This document shows positions 34,006 to 42,424 of a DNA stretch of 64,000 bases, one piece after another. A model generated the notes under the pieces. It saw nothing but the letters and a program-made list of their open reading frames with translations. It was not told the origin of the DNA and searched no databases. This stretch comes from Ornithinibacillus sp047228935 (GTDB taxonomy: Bacteria > Bacillota > Bacilli > Bacillales > Amphibacillaceae). Where the stretch lies: contig NZ_JBFEGG010000004.1 in NCBI RefSeq assembly GCF_047228935.1, positions 62,001 through 126,000 of the forward strand, read 5' to 3'. How positions within the stretch are numbered: the first letter of the stretch is position 1; each line of letters opens with the position of its first letter. The position numbers were made by a program, and so were the translations under genes.

Positions 34006-35124
34006 TTGCGAAAAATTAATATCTTATTTCTTAGCACTCTCCTATTACTTGCGAGTTGTGCACCTAGTTTGAATGATGAAGATGATGAAGTATTACAAAC
34101 AGAAGAGCAGCCAACAGGACAGCCATCTATCGTCCCAACATATAAGCTATCCGATGAGGACTATCCTATTATCCTTCCATACAGAACGAGTAAAGCAAGA
34201 GGGGTTACAATGAACCAGATGGGAGCTAACCGTCTTGATATTGATGAAATGGAACAAGGATTAATGAGACATTCGAAAGAACATTTTGATCCTAATAAAT
34301 ATTACTTTGAAGAAGGGCAATATTTGGATAGCTCTACAGTGTACAGTTGGATAGATGAATTGAATCCAGAAGTTGAGTCAGGTGCTGATGTTGAAACATA
34401 TCGGGAAAATCCGAGATATTTAACTCATATTCTAGAGCAGAACTTCATTAAAAGGAATGAAGATAATTCAGTTGAGTTAGTTGGATTATCAATCGGATTA
34501 GCATTGAAATCTCAGTATCGCTTCCAAACAGAAATTGGTGGGCCATATTATTATGAGTCTATATCTAAAAGTGAGATGTTAGAACAAGGTGAAGAAATTG
34601 CTCAAAAGGTTTTAGAAAAGATTAGAGGAATTGATGGACTGCAAAATGTTCCAATTATGTTTGCTCTCTATCGTGAGGAAAAAGTAGGTTCTGCTGTTCC
34701 GGGTAATTTTGTTGCGAAGACATATGTTGAAGCAAGCGATATGATGATTGACGATTGGCAACCTATTAAAGAAGATTATATTTTATTCCCATCCAATGAA
34801 GCGGAAGAAAAATATTTTGATGATGCTCAAATTGTGAATACATTTGGTGTGGAAATCGCAGAGTTTTTTCCGAATTATGTAGGGTATATCGGAGAAGGCT
34901 TTTATGTAAATGAAGAATTACAAAAGCTTACGATTGAAGTACCAGTTGAATTTAATGGTAAAGCTGAAATAATAGGTTTTGCCCAGTATACATTAGGATT
35001 AGTTAAGGATAAATTCCCTAATAATTATGATATTGAAATTAAAATAACGTCAAGCCATCAATTAGAAGGTTATATTTATCGTGAGGCAGGCGAAGAGGAT
35101 CCTATCGTACATCTTTTCGATTAA
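34006..35124 (+). CDS. camS: CamS-family sex-pheromone-precursor lipoprotein (YerH-like)
   Basis: Lipoprotein of 372 residues, function of the mature protein unknown. Signal peptide MRKINILFLSTLLLLAS followed by lipobox Cys18, a short acidic linker, then the CamS domain (DEDYPIILPYRTSKARGVTMNQM, in part). In Staphylococcus and Enterococcus, proteins of this family release pheromone heptapeptides from the signal peptide; here the seven residues before the Cys are TLLLLAS. TTG start after AAGGAGGTG. It ends the pcrB-pcrA-ligA operon, as in B. subtilis. Confidence 0.9.
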   Translation: MRKINILFLSTLLLLASCAPSLNDEDDEVLQTEEQPTGQPSIVPTYKLSDEDYPIILPYRTSKARGVTMNQMGANRLDIDEMEQGLMRHSKEHFDPNKYYFEEGQYLDSSTVYSWIDELNPEVESGADVETYRENPRYLTHILEQNFIKRNEDNSVELVGLSIGLALKSQYRFQTEIGGPYYYESISKSEMLEQGEEIAQKVLEKIRGIDGLQNVPIMFALYREEKVGSAVPGNFVAKTYVEASDMMIDDWQPIKEDYILFPSNEAEEKYFDDAQIVNTFGVEIAEFFPNYVGYIGEGFYVNEELQKLTIEVPVEFNGKAEIIGFAQYTLGLVKDKFPNNYDIEIKITSSHQLEGYIYREAGEEDPIVHLFD

Positions 35125-35167
35125 TAACTAGAATGTTTGAAGAGAAGTTAATATTACGTTAGAATAA

Positions 35168-35196
35168 GGAGTGGATATATTCCACTCCGTTTTTTG
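35168..35196 (+). terminator. Terminator after camS
   Basis: Stem GGAGTGGA / TCCACTCC (35168-35175, 35181-35188), then GTTTTTT. Confidence 0.88.
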
Positions 35197-35277
35197 CGAT
35201 ATATTGTATATTAGACTCCTAGATTATTAATAAAACGGTAGGAATAAATAGGATTACAAAATGGGAGGTTTTATTTT

Positions 35278-36825
35278 ATGGTAGTACCTTACAAGCATGA
35301 ACCATTTTTGGATTTTACTGTAGAAGAAAATAAACAACAAATGCTAGATGCACTTAAGAAGGTTGAAGCAGACCTTGGAAAAGAATATCCACTAATTATT
35401 GGTGGTGAACGCATCTTTACTGAAGATAAGATTGTTTCCGTAAATCCTTCTAATAAAGAAGAAGTAATCGGCTACGTATCAACAGCAAACAAAGAACTAG
35501 CTGAAAAAGCTATGACAATTGCTGATGAACGTTTCCAAAATTACTGGAGAATTTCTGATCCTAAGTTCCGTGCAGGTATTCTATTCCGCGCAGCTGCGAT
35601 TGTACGCCGTCGTAAACATGAATTCAATGCACATCTTGTAAAAGAAGCAGGTAAGCCTTGGAAAGAGGCAGATGGTGAAACAGCAGAAGCAATTGACTTT
35701 TTAGAGTTTTATGGTCGCCAAATGCTTAAAATTAAAGATGGTATGCCAGTAAATAGCCGTCCAATTGAGCATAACCGTTTTGATTATATTCCTTTAGGAG
35801 TTGGACTAGTTATATCTCCTTGGAATTTCTCATTTGCAATTATGGCAGGAACTGCAGTTGCAGCGATGGTAACTGGTAATACAGTACTATTAAAGCCAGC
35901 TAGTGTTACACCTGTTATTGCTTATAAATTTATGGAAGTACTTGAGGAAGCTGGAATGCCTGCTGGTATTATTAACTACATTCCAGGTCCAGGTAGCGAA
36001 GTTGGAGATTACTTAGTGAACCACCCACGCACTCGCTTTATTAGCTTTACTGGTTCACGTGAAGTAGGTCTAAACATCTTTGAAAACGCTGCAAAAGTAC
36101 AGCCAGGTCAAATTTGGTTAAAACGTACTATCCTTGAAATGGGTGGTAAAGATACGATTGTTGTAGATAAAGAAGCAGACCTAGAATTAGCAGCTCAATC
36201 CATTGTTCAATCTGCATTCGGTTTCTCAGGTCAAAAATGTTCAGCATGCTCTCGAGCAGTAATTCATGAGGATGTTTATGATCAAGTGAAAGACCGTATT
36301 GTAGAATTAACAAAAGAGTTAACTGTAGGTGATCCTGCAGAAAATCTATATATGGGACCAGTAATTGATCAAGGTTCTTATGATAAGATTATGAAGTACA
36401 TTGAAATCGGTAAAGAAGAAGGTAACTTACTTGTAGGTGGAACTGGTGATGACTCTAAAGGTTGGTTCGTTAACCCGACAGTAATTGCTGACCTTGATCC
36501 GAAAGCACGTGTTATGCAAGAAGAAATCTTTGGCCCAGTTGTTGGTTTAACTAAAGCGAAAGATTTCACTGAAGCTATTGAGATTGCAAATAATACAGAG
36601 TACGGATTAACGGGTGCAGTAATCACGAATAACCGTGAGCACCTTGAACAAGCACGCAGAGACTTCCATGTTGGAAACTTATACTTCAACCGTGGATGTA
36701 CTGCAGCTATCGTTGGCTACCAACCATTTGGTGGGTTTAATATGTCAGGTACAGATTCCAAAGCTGGAGGACCAGATTATCTAATCCAACATATGCAAGG
36801 TAAAACAACGTCTGAAATGTTGTAA
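35278..36825 (+). CDS. pruA: L-glutamate gamma-semialdehyde dehydrogenase (1-pyrroline-5-carboxylate dehydrogenase)
   Basis: NAD-dependent oxidation of pyrroline-5-carboxylate/glutamate semialdehyde to glutamate, second step of proline and arginine catabolism; 515 residues, the RocA/PutC length. Seen: ISPWNFSFAIMAG, FTGSREVGLNIFE, ILEMGGKD with the general base Glu, and FGFSGQKCSACSRAV with catalytic Cys near residue 320. ATG after GGGAGG. Single-gene unit with its own terminator. The first enzyme (proline dehydrogenase) is not in the window; a proline-type symporter lies 2.1 kb downstream. Confidence 0.95.
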   Translation: MVVPYKHEPFLDFTVEENKQQMLDALKKVEADLGKEYPLIIGGERIFTEDKIVSVNPSNKEEVIGYVSTANKELAEKAMTIADERFQNYWRISDPKFRAGILFRAAAIVRRRKHEFNAHLVKEAGKPWKEADGETAEAIDFLEFYGRQMLKIKDGMPVNSRPIEHNRFDYIPLGVGLVISPWNFSFAIMAGTAVAAMVTGNTVLLKPASVTPVIAYKFMEVLEEAGMPAGIINYIPGPGSEVGDYLVNHPRTRFISFTGSREVGLNIFENAAKVQPGQIWLKRTILEMGGKDTIVVDKEADLELAAQSIVQSAFGFSGQKCSACSRAVIHEDVYDQVKDRIVELTKELTVGDPAENLYMGPVIDQGSYDKIMKYIEIGKEEGNLLVGGTGDDSKGWFVNPTVIADLDPKARVMQEEIFGPVVGLTKAKDFTEAIEIANNTEYGLTGAVITNNREHLEQARRDFHVGNLYFNRGCTAAIVGYQPFGGFNMSGTDSKAGGPDYLIQHMQGKTTSEML

Positions 36826-36830
36826 TACGA

Positions 36831-36864
36831 AAAAAGCCTTCTTCCATTTGGAAGAGGCTTTTTT
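36831..36864 (+). terminator. Terminator after pruA
   Basis: AAAAAGCC-T-TCTTCC / GGAAGA-GGCTTTTTT, with a one-base bulge and a T-run, starting 5 bp after the stop codon. Confidence 0.9.
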
Positions 36865-36960
36865 ACTTCTTTATGAAAGTTAGGAAAACTTTTATCAAAA
36901 TAAGATAAAAAATCGACATTATTCGACATAATTCGGCATACTTTACATTAATTTTCTATT

Positions 36961-37004
36961 AAAACTTTCCTACTTTCCTAAAATGAGGAAAGTAGGAAAG
37001 TTTT
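36961..37004. promoter_or_regulatory. Perfect 19-bp inverted repeat upstream of the peptide-sensing regulator
   Basis: Arms 36961-36979 and 36986-37004, 6-base loop. Each arm contains ACTTTCC twice (AGGAAAGTAGGAAAGTTTT on the right arm). It lies upstream of the promoter of the regulator gene, so it is not in that transcript. It repeats the ACTTTCC core of the box at 37034 and may be an operator array; a second terminator for pruA is the alternative. Confidence 0.6.
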
Positions 37005-37033
37005 TATGGGGTTTATTAGTACTTTTTACCCCC

Positions 37034-37072
37034 AACTTTCCCAATATGAAAATTCTAAAAATATGGTAATAT
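37034..37072 (+). promoter_or_regulatory. Promoter of the NprR-like regulator with AACTTTCCCAATAT box
   Basis: The box AACTTTCCCAATAT (37034-37047) is followed after exactly 19 nt by a -10-like TAATAT (37067-37072); no good -35 hexamer is visible. The same 14-mer with the same 19-nt distance to a -10 (TATAAT) occurs at 49730-49768, before the operon of two exported proteins. This suggests activator-dependent promoters controlled by one regulator. Confidence 0.65.
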
Positions 37073-37118
37073 ATAGTTAACAAATAGAAATAGAGGCAAA
37101 TAGTAGGAGGAAAGTAAT

Positions 37119-38384
37119 ATGGAAATTGGCTCCTTTATAAAATTGCAGCGTGTCAAAAAGGGAATGACACAAGAGGAATTAGCAGAAGGAATTGTTTCTA
37201 TGAGCTATTTGTCAAAAATAGAAAATCTACGTGCAGAGGCTAGTCCTGAAGTTGTGAGTATGCTATGTACAAGACTTGGTATTGAATTAAATGGTGATAA
37301 GGATATCACTATTAAAGAAAAATGTGAGCAATGGTTTAATATGCTTTTCGATATGCATGATAAACAACAAATTATTGAAAAGTATAATGAATTAAATGAA
37401 CTATTGACGTTAGTTCGGTCTGACAGTTTAATACTGTTTGAGATTCATAAAATAAGATATTTTCTAATATTAGGCCAATACGACAATGCACTAGAACAGA
37501 TTAATAGCTTAAATGAAGTAACAGGTACTTTCGATAATCTGCATTTTTATTACTGGTATAAATTCAAAGGGAATTTTGCATTTGTAAATAATGAATATAA
37601 CCAAGCAATGAATCTGTTTAAACTTGCAGAGGACAAAATAAAGCAGGTTCACCTGCAAGATTCAGAAATTGCAGATTTGCAATATACGATAGCTGTTACA
37701 CACAGTAAATTGATAAATACACTTGAGGTTATTGAATATTCTAATAAATCCATTGATATTTTCCAAAAAGAATATAACTTTATACGATGTGCACAATGTC
37801 ATATTCTTTTAGGAATTTCATATAGAAGAATTAAAATGTATGAAAAAGCAATTAAACACTACAATTTAGCAAAACATCTAGGTGAACTAAATAAGAATAA
37901 CACAGTTATTCAGTTAACGAACCAGAATCTAGGTTACTTATATTCAGCTATTGGTGAGTCAAAAGAAGCAATTAAACATTATCTTGGTGTTATTGATGAT
38001 GAGGCTGTTGGATTATATGAAAGATTGGTAGCCTCAGCAAATCTAATTAAGGAATATTATAGAATTCAAAACTTTGATAAAGCATTAGAAATAATTGAAA
38101 AAGCAGAGAAGTTATTGGAACTTTCGAAGAACAATGTATTTTATGAAGTTAATTACTACATAATTCAATCATATAAATATGCTATTAACGAACAATATGA
38201 TTTATTCACTACGTTAGTAATAGAGGATCTTATACCTTACCTCAAAAAACATAAGGATCATGGGAATATCATTCTATTTTCCAATATGTTGGCAAAGCAT
38301 TTTGAAAGTGTAGGTAAGTATAAGGACTCTGTTAAATATTATAAACTTGCTAACCTCACCTATGAGGAAATAGTAAACTTATAA
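37119..38384 (+). CDS. RNPP-family peptide-sensing regulator (HTH plus TPR), NprR-like
   Basis: 421 residues, the same size and plan as NprR (about 423). N-terminal XRE helix-turn-helix (MEIGSFIKLQRVKKGMTQEELAEGIVS..YLSKIEN, residues 1-40, dimer region to about 60), then a helical region of about nine tetratricopeptide-like repeats (about 70-415; clear ones at GNFAFVNNEYNQAMNLFKLA, GISYRRIKMYEKAIKHYNLA and GYLYSAIGESKEAIKHYLG). In this family the TPR domain binds an imported pheromone peptide. ATG follows TAGGAGG. A 51-codon gene for an exported peptide follows 13 bp downstream, which is the classical regulator-pheromone pair. Likely autoregulated through the box at 37034. Confidence 0.87.
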   Translation: MEIGSFIKLQRVKKGMTQEELAEGIVSMSYLSKIENLRAEASPEVVSMLCTRLGIELNGDKDITIKEKCEQWFNMLFDMHDKQQIIEKYNELNELLTLVRSDSLILFEIHKIRYFLILGQYDNALEQINSLNEVTGTFDNLHFYYWYKFKGNFAFVNNEYNQAMNLFKLAEDKIKQVHLQDSEIADLQYTIAVTHSKLINTLEVIEYSNKSIDIFQKEYNFIRCAQCHILLGISYRRIKMYEKAIKHYNLAKHLGELNKNNTVIQLTNQNLGYLYSAIGESKEAIKHYLGVIDDEAVGLYERLVASANLIKEYYRIQNFDKALEIIEKAEKLLELSKNNVFYEVNYYIIQSYKYAINEQYDLFTTLVIEDLIPYLKKHKDHGNIILFSNMLAKHFESVGKYKDSVKYYKLANLTYEEIVNL

Positions 38385-38397
38385 AGGAGGGATAGTC

Positions 38398-38553
38398 TTG
38401 AAGAAATTATTTGCTTCTTTAGCTTTAGGGACACTTCTAATGGGAGGATTTTTATTCATGCAAAATAGTCAGGCAGCTGATTTAACACAGCATGGAGAAG
38501 TAGAACCTAGCATTTTTAAAATGTCTAGTGTGTCTATTGCGAACCTTTACTAA
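38398..38553 (+). CDS. Pheromone precursor peptide (NprX/PapR-like position)
   Basis: 51 residues, TTG start after AAAGGAGGGA with 5-6 nt spacing, 13 bp after the regulator. Residues 1-27 form a Sec signal peptide: MKK, a hydrophobic core (LFASLALGTLLMGGFLFM), then QNSQAA. The exported part is 24 residues ending in SSVSIANLY. Size, position, signal and short C-terminal tail match RNPP pheromone precursors, in which 5-8 residues near the C-terminus are released by extracellular proteases and re-imported by Opp. The mature peptide cannot be fixed from sequence; candidates lie within KMSSVSIANLY. No homology to a specific named pheromone is claimed. Confidence 0.8.
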   Translation: MKKLFASLALGTLLMGGFLFMQNSQAADLTQHGEVEPSIFKMSSVSIANLY

Positions 38554-38621
38554 TTTGAATCAATTTACTTAAGCTTGTCAGTAATCTATGTTTTTACCCT
38601 ATTACTATATGATAGATTTTG

Positions 38622-38656
38622 CCTGAAGTGGTTAACTCTGCTTCAGGTCTTTTTTT
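38622..38656 (+). terminator. Terminator of the regulator-pheromone operon
   Basis: Stem CCTGAAG / CTTCAGG (38622-38628, 38641-38647) followed by a T-run to 38656. The rest of the 314-bp gap to the next gene shows no gene, only A/T-rich sequence. Confidence 0.85.
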
Positions 38657-38867
38657 GTTTAAGGAAGTCTTAATAGATTTAAGATTTCTATTTTAACATG
38701 AATCTAGATTTATTACAAAAATATGAGACTATTTCCTTTAATGTAAACTTTCTATGTTATCATAAAATAGTGTATTGGACTTAATGCAAATAATGGTTTT
38801 TATAAACTAGTATATTGCATATATATTCCAATAAGTAACTAATTGAAAAAAGAAAGGGGTTTCATAA

Positions 38868-38969
38868 ATGGAAATCGATGGATTAACTTGGTTTTGGTTA
38901 TTTGTGCCGATGCCTATTCTAGTAATTTTATCATTTATTTCATTATTCACGAATAAAAGGAGGAATTAA
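38868..38969 (+). CDS. 33-residue membrane peptide directly upstream of the sodium/proline symporter
   Basis: ATG at 38868 follows GAAAGGGG; the product begins MEIDGLTWFWLFVPMPILVI, continues as one hydrophobic helix and ends in a basic tail NKRRN. One transmembrane segment (about residues 8-27), positive-inside C-terminus. The ribosome site of the symporter (AAAGGAGG) lies inside its last codons and its stop codon is 2 bp before the symporter ATG, so the two are translationally coupled. This matches the general pattern of small symporter accessory peptides found before sodium:solute symporters in other organisms, but I have not been able to compare sequences. It is too short for most gene finders. 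Confidence 0.72.
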   Translation: MEIDGLTWFWLFVPMPILVILSFISLFTNKRRN

Positions 38970-38971
38970 TT

Positions 38972-40486
38972 ATGGATACTACAGTCTTATCGACTTTTAT
39001 TTTTTATCTAGTTGGAATGCTAATTATCGGTATTATTATGTATGGAAGGACGAATGACTTATCCGACTATGTATTAGGTGGTCGTAAATTAGGACCTGCA
39101 GTTGCAGCACTAAGTGCCGGGGCATCGGATATGAGTGGTTGGCTATTATTAGGGCTACCTGGTGCTATATATTTATATGGTTTAGGTGAGGCGTGGATCG
39201 CAGTTGGACTTGCAATTGGTGCTTACTTAAACTGGCAATTTGTTGCTAAGCGTCTTCGTATTTATACAGAGGTATCGGAAAATTCAATTACTCTCCCAGA
39301 CTTTTTAGAACATCGTTTCAAAGATAATACACACCTCTTACGCGTTATTTCTGCACTAGTTATATTACTATTCTTTACTTTTTACACATCTTCAGGAATG
39401 GTTGCTGGTGCAACATTGTTTGAAGCTTCATTCGGTTTAGATTACCAAGCTGCATTATGGATTGGAGCACTTGTAGTTGTTTCCTACACGTTCTTAGGAG
39501 GATTCTTGGCTGTTGCTTGGACAGACTTTTTCCAAGGTGTACTTATGTTATTAGCACTAATCGTTGTTCCGATAGTAGCAATTGATACTATGGGTGGCTG
39601 GGATAAAGCTGTTGAAGCAGTAGGCGCAATAGACCCTGCACACTTAAGCATGATTACTGGCGTTGGTACGATGGCTATTATTTCCTCATTAGCTTGGGGA
39701 CTAGGTTATTTTGGCCAACCACACATTTTAGTTCGTTTCATGGCATTACGCTCTGCTTCTGACGTACCAAAAGCTAGATTTATCGGTACTACGTGGATGA
39801 TTCTTGGCCTTTATGGGGCAATTTTTACCGGTTTTGTAGGATTAGCATTTATTAGTACACAAGACCCTACTTATCTTGGAGAATATGGGTTTAAAATAAT
39901 TTCGGAGAATGGTGTACAAATGCTAGATAATCATGAAGTAATCTTCATCGCATTTTCACAATTATTATTCAACCCAATCATATCTGGTATTTTACTAGCA
40001 GCAATTTTATCAGCCATTATGAGTACCATTGACTCTCAATTACTCGTTTCTTCTTCAGCTGTAGCAGAGGACTTCTATAAAGCTATTCTTCGTAAAAAAG
40101 CTTCTGAGAAAGAGCTTGTATGGGTAGGAAGAATTGCGACAGTAGTAATAGCTTTAATTGCAACGCTTATAGCTGTTAACCCTGATGCATCTGTACTTGA
40201 TTTAGTTGGTTATGCATGGGCTGGATTTGGTGCAGCATTTGGACCGACTATTCTATTAGCGTTGTTCTGGAAAGGTATAACCCGTTGGGGTGCATTGGTT
40301 GGTATAGTTTTAGGTGCAATTACCGTTGTTATCTGGGGTAATATTGAAGGTGGCATCTTTGAGTTATATGAAATCGTTCCTGGATTCATTCTAAACTTAT
40401 TAGCGGCTATCGTTATTAGTCTACTAGGAAAACCTACTCCGGAAATGGAACAAGAATTTGAAGAAGTACAATCACAGTTAAATTAA
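38972..40486 (+). CDS. putP: Sodium/proline symporter, PutP/OpuE-like
   Basis: Sodium:solute symporter (SSS) family, 504 residues, about 13 membrane segments. Seen: GMLIIGIIMYGRTNDLSDYVLGGRKLG (in part) after helix 1, the conserved SAGASDMSGWLLLGLPGA sodium/substrate region, SYTFLGGFLAVAWTDFFQG, and GQPHILVRFMALRS. In B. subtilis the osmotically induced proline uptake gene opuE sits in this same place before gatC, so this could be OpuE (osmoprotection) or PutP (nutrition); pruA nearby favours a catabolic use. Preceded by a coupled 33-residue membrane peptide gene. Confidence 0.9.
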   Translation: MDTTVLSTFIFYLVGMLIIGIIMYGRTNDLSDYVLGGRKLGPAVAALSAGASDMSGWLLLGLPGAIYLYGLGEAWIAVGLAIGAYLNWQFVAKRLRIYTEVSENSITLPDFLEHRFKDNTHLLRVISALVILLFFTFYTSSGMVAGATLFEASFGLDYQAALWIGALVVVSYTFLGGFLAVAWTDFFQGVLMLLALIVVPIVAIDTMGGWDKAVEAVGAIDPAHLSMITGVGTMAIISSLAWGLGYFGQPHILVRFMALRSASDVPKARFIGTTWMILGLYGAIFTGFVGLAFISTQDPTYLGEYGFKIISENGVQMLDNHEVIFIAFSQLLFNPIISGILLAAILSAIMSTIDSQLLVSSSAVAEDFYKAILRKKASEKELVWVGRIATVVIALIATLIAVNPDASVLDLVGYAWAGFGAAFGPTILLALFWKGITRWGALVGIVLGAITVVIWGNIEGGIFELYEIVPGFILNLLAAIVISLLGKPTPEMEQEFEEVQSQLN

Positions 40487-40503
40487 TTTAAAAATTTTGA
40501 TGA

Positions 40504-40539
40504 AGTCACTTCTCTTTTTAAAAGAGGATTGGCTTTTTT
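40504..40539 (+). terminator. Terminator after the proline symporter
   Basis: Long imperfect stem from AGTCA (40504) to TTGGCT (40534) around CTCTTTTTAAAAGAG, then a T-run. Confidence 0.8.
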
Positions 40540-40654
40540 ATTTGTACCCTGATATTTGCCTATACCTAGTAAATTCTGCTATTATCATTAGTATTGTAGA
40601 TGTTTTTTTATTTTCATAACGAATAGTTAATAAAAATAAATGGAGGTGCGGAAA

Positions 40655-40945
40655 ATGGCAGAAATCACGAAAGACCAAGTTAAACATGTAGCAAATTTAG
40701 CACGTCTTGAAATTTCAGAACAAGAGGCAGAGATGTTCACGGAACAACTAACTTCAATTATTTCGTTTGCTGAACAACTAAATGAAATAGATACAGATGG
40801 AATAGAGCCAACTACACACGTATTAGATTTGAAAAATGTCATGCGTAAGGACGAGCCTAGAAAATGGATTACTAGAGAAGAAGCATTAAAGAATGCACCT
40901 GACCAAAAGGATGGCCAGTTCAGAGTACCATCAATATTAGAATAA
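40655..40945 (+). CDS. gatC: Asp-tRNA(Asn)/Glu-tRNA(Gln) amidotransferase subunit C
   Basis: Small subunit that stabilises GatA in the GatCAB transamidosome, 96 residues. Seen: VKHVANLARLEISEQE and LNEIDTDGIEPTTHV, both typical. I chose ATG 40655 because TGGAGGTG lies just upstream; the ATG at 40640 would be part of that ribosome site. First gene of gatCAB, in the same place as in B. subtilis. Confidence 0.96.
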   Translation: MAEITKDQVKHVANLARLEISEQEAEMFTEQLTSIISFAEQLNEIDTDGIEPTTHVLDLKNVMRKDEPRKWITREEALKNAPDQKDGQFRVPSILE

Positions 40946-40957
40946 GGAGGGAAATCA

Positions 40958-42424
40958 ATGTCACTATTTGACCATAGTATTAAAGAAATAGAAGCGAAAT
41001 TACATAGCAAAGAAATTACAGTTAGTGACCTTGTGGATACTTCTTATAATCGTATTAAAGAAGTAGATGATAAGGTACATGCCTTTTTAACATTAGATGA
41101 AGAAAATGCAAGGGCAAAAGCAAAAGAACTAGATGCTGAGACTGATGCCACAGCTAAGTTATTCGGAATTCCTGCAGGGATTAAGGATAATATTGTAACG
41201 AAGGGATTACGTACAACTTGTGCTAGTCAGTTTTTGCGTAATTTTGAAGATCCATTATATGATGCGACCGTTGTAGAGAAGCTTAATGCAGAGAAGTCAG
41301 TAACAATTGGAAAACTAAACATGGATGAATTTGCAATGGGTTCATCAAATGAAAACTCTAGTTTCACTCCAACACGTAATCCATGGAACACGGATTATGT
41401 ACCTGGTGGATCAAGTGGTGGTTCTGCTGCAGCAGTAGCAGCAGGAGAGGTGCTTTTCTCATTAGGTTCTGATACGGGTGGTTCGATTCGCCAACCAGCA
41501 GCATTTTGTGGAGTAGTCGGCTTAAAGCCTACATATGGACTAGTTTCCCGTTTCGGCTTAGTTGCATTTGCATCTTCCTTAGATCAAATTGGTCCACTAA
41601 CTCGTACGGTTGAAGATAATGCCCGTGTTCTTGAGGTTATTGCAGGTCATGACCAAATGGATTCTACTAGTGCGAATGTAGAAATTCCTTCTTATACAGA
41701 AGCTTTAACTGGTGATGTAAAAGGATTAAAAATTGCTGTCCCTAAAGAGTATTTATCTGAAGGAGTAAACCCAGAAGTAAAAGAAGCGGTTTTAGCAGCG
41801 TTAAAAGTATATGAATCACTAGGTGCAACATGGGAAGAGGTTTCTTTACCACATTCTAAATATGCTGTTGCTACCTATTACTTATTATCATCATCCGAAG
41901 CATCTGCTAACCTTGCACGCTTTGATGGGGTTCGCTATGGCGTACGTTCTGAAAACGCGGAAAATATGATTGATATGTTTAAGAAGTCTCGTAGTGAAGG
42001 ATTTGGTGAAGAGGTTAAGCGTCGTATTATGCTCGGTACCTTTGCACTAAGCTCTGGTTACTATGATGCGTATTACAAAAAAGCACAAAAGGTTCGTACA
42101 TTGATTAAAAATGACTTTGATAACATTTTCGAAGAGTATGATGTCGTCATTGGACCTACTACACCAACACCGGCATTTAAAGTTGGCGAGAAAATTAATG
42201 ATCCATTAACGATGTATGCGAATGATATTTTAACGATTCCAGTAAACTTAGCTGGAGTTCCAGGAATCTCTATACCGTGTGGATTCTCTCCTGAGGGACT
42301 TCCAATTGGTTTACAAATTATTGGTAAACACTTTGATGAAAGTACGGTGTTCCGTGCAGCACATGCATTTGAACAAGCAACTGACCATCATACGAAACGA
42401 CCTCAAATAGGAGGTGCAAACTAA
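40958..42424 (+). CDS. gatA: Asp-tRNA(Asn)/Glu-tRNA(Gln) amidotransferase subunit A
   Basis: Amidase-signature glutaminase subunit that supplies ammonia, 488 residues. Seen: catalytic Lys in GIPAGIKDNIV, cis-Ser and Ser nucleophile in PGGSSGGSAAAVAAGE and SDTGGSIRQPA (Ser-cis-Ser-Lys triad). Stop overlaps the gatB start (TAATG). Confidence 0.97.
   Translation: MSLFDHSIKEIEAKLHSKEITVSDLVDTSYNRIKEVDDKVHAFLTLDEENARAKAKELDAETDATAKLFGIPAGIKDNIVTKGLRTTCASQFLRNFEDPLYDATVVEKLNAEKSVTIGKLNMDEFAMGSSNENSSFTPTRNPWNTDYVPGGSSGGSAAAVAAGEVLFSLGSDTGGSIRQPAAFCGVVGLKPTYGLVSRFGLVAFASSLDQIGPLTRTVEDNARVLEVIAGHDQMDSTSANVEIPSYTEALTGDVKGLKIAVPKEYLSEGVNPEVKEAVLAALKVYESLGATWEEVSLPHSKYAVATYYLLSSSEASANLARFDGVRYGVRSENAENMIDMFKKSRSEGFGEEVKRRIMLGTFALSSGYYDAYYKKAQKVRTLIKNDFDNIFEEYDVVIGPTTPTPAFKVGEKINDPLTMYANDILTIPVNLAGVPGISIPCGFSPEGLPIGLQIIGKHFDESTVFRAAHAFEQATDHHTKRPQIGGAN

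Noticed and set aside
38746..38759. AAACTTTCTATGTTAT before the symporter peptide gene as a third RNPP box
   Set aside because: It shares only AACTTTC with the box, and no -10 lies at the 19-nt distance.
40600..40655. T-box or other aminoacyl-tRNA-sensing leader before gatCAB
   Set aside because: The gap is too short and lacks the conserved T-box sequence.
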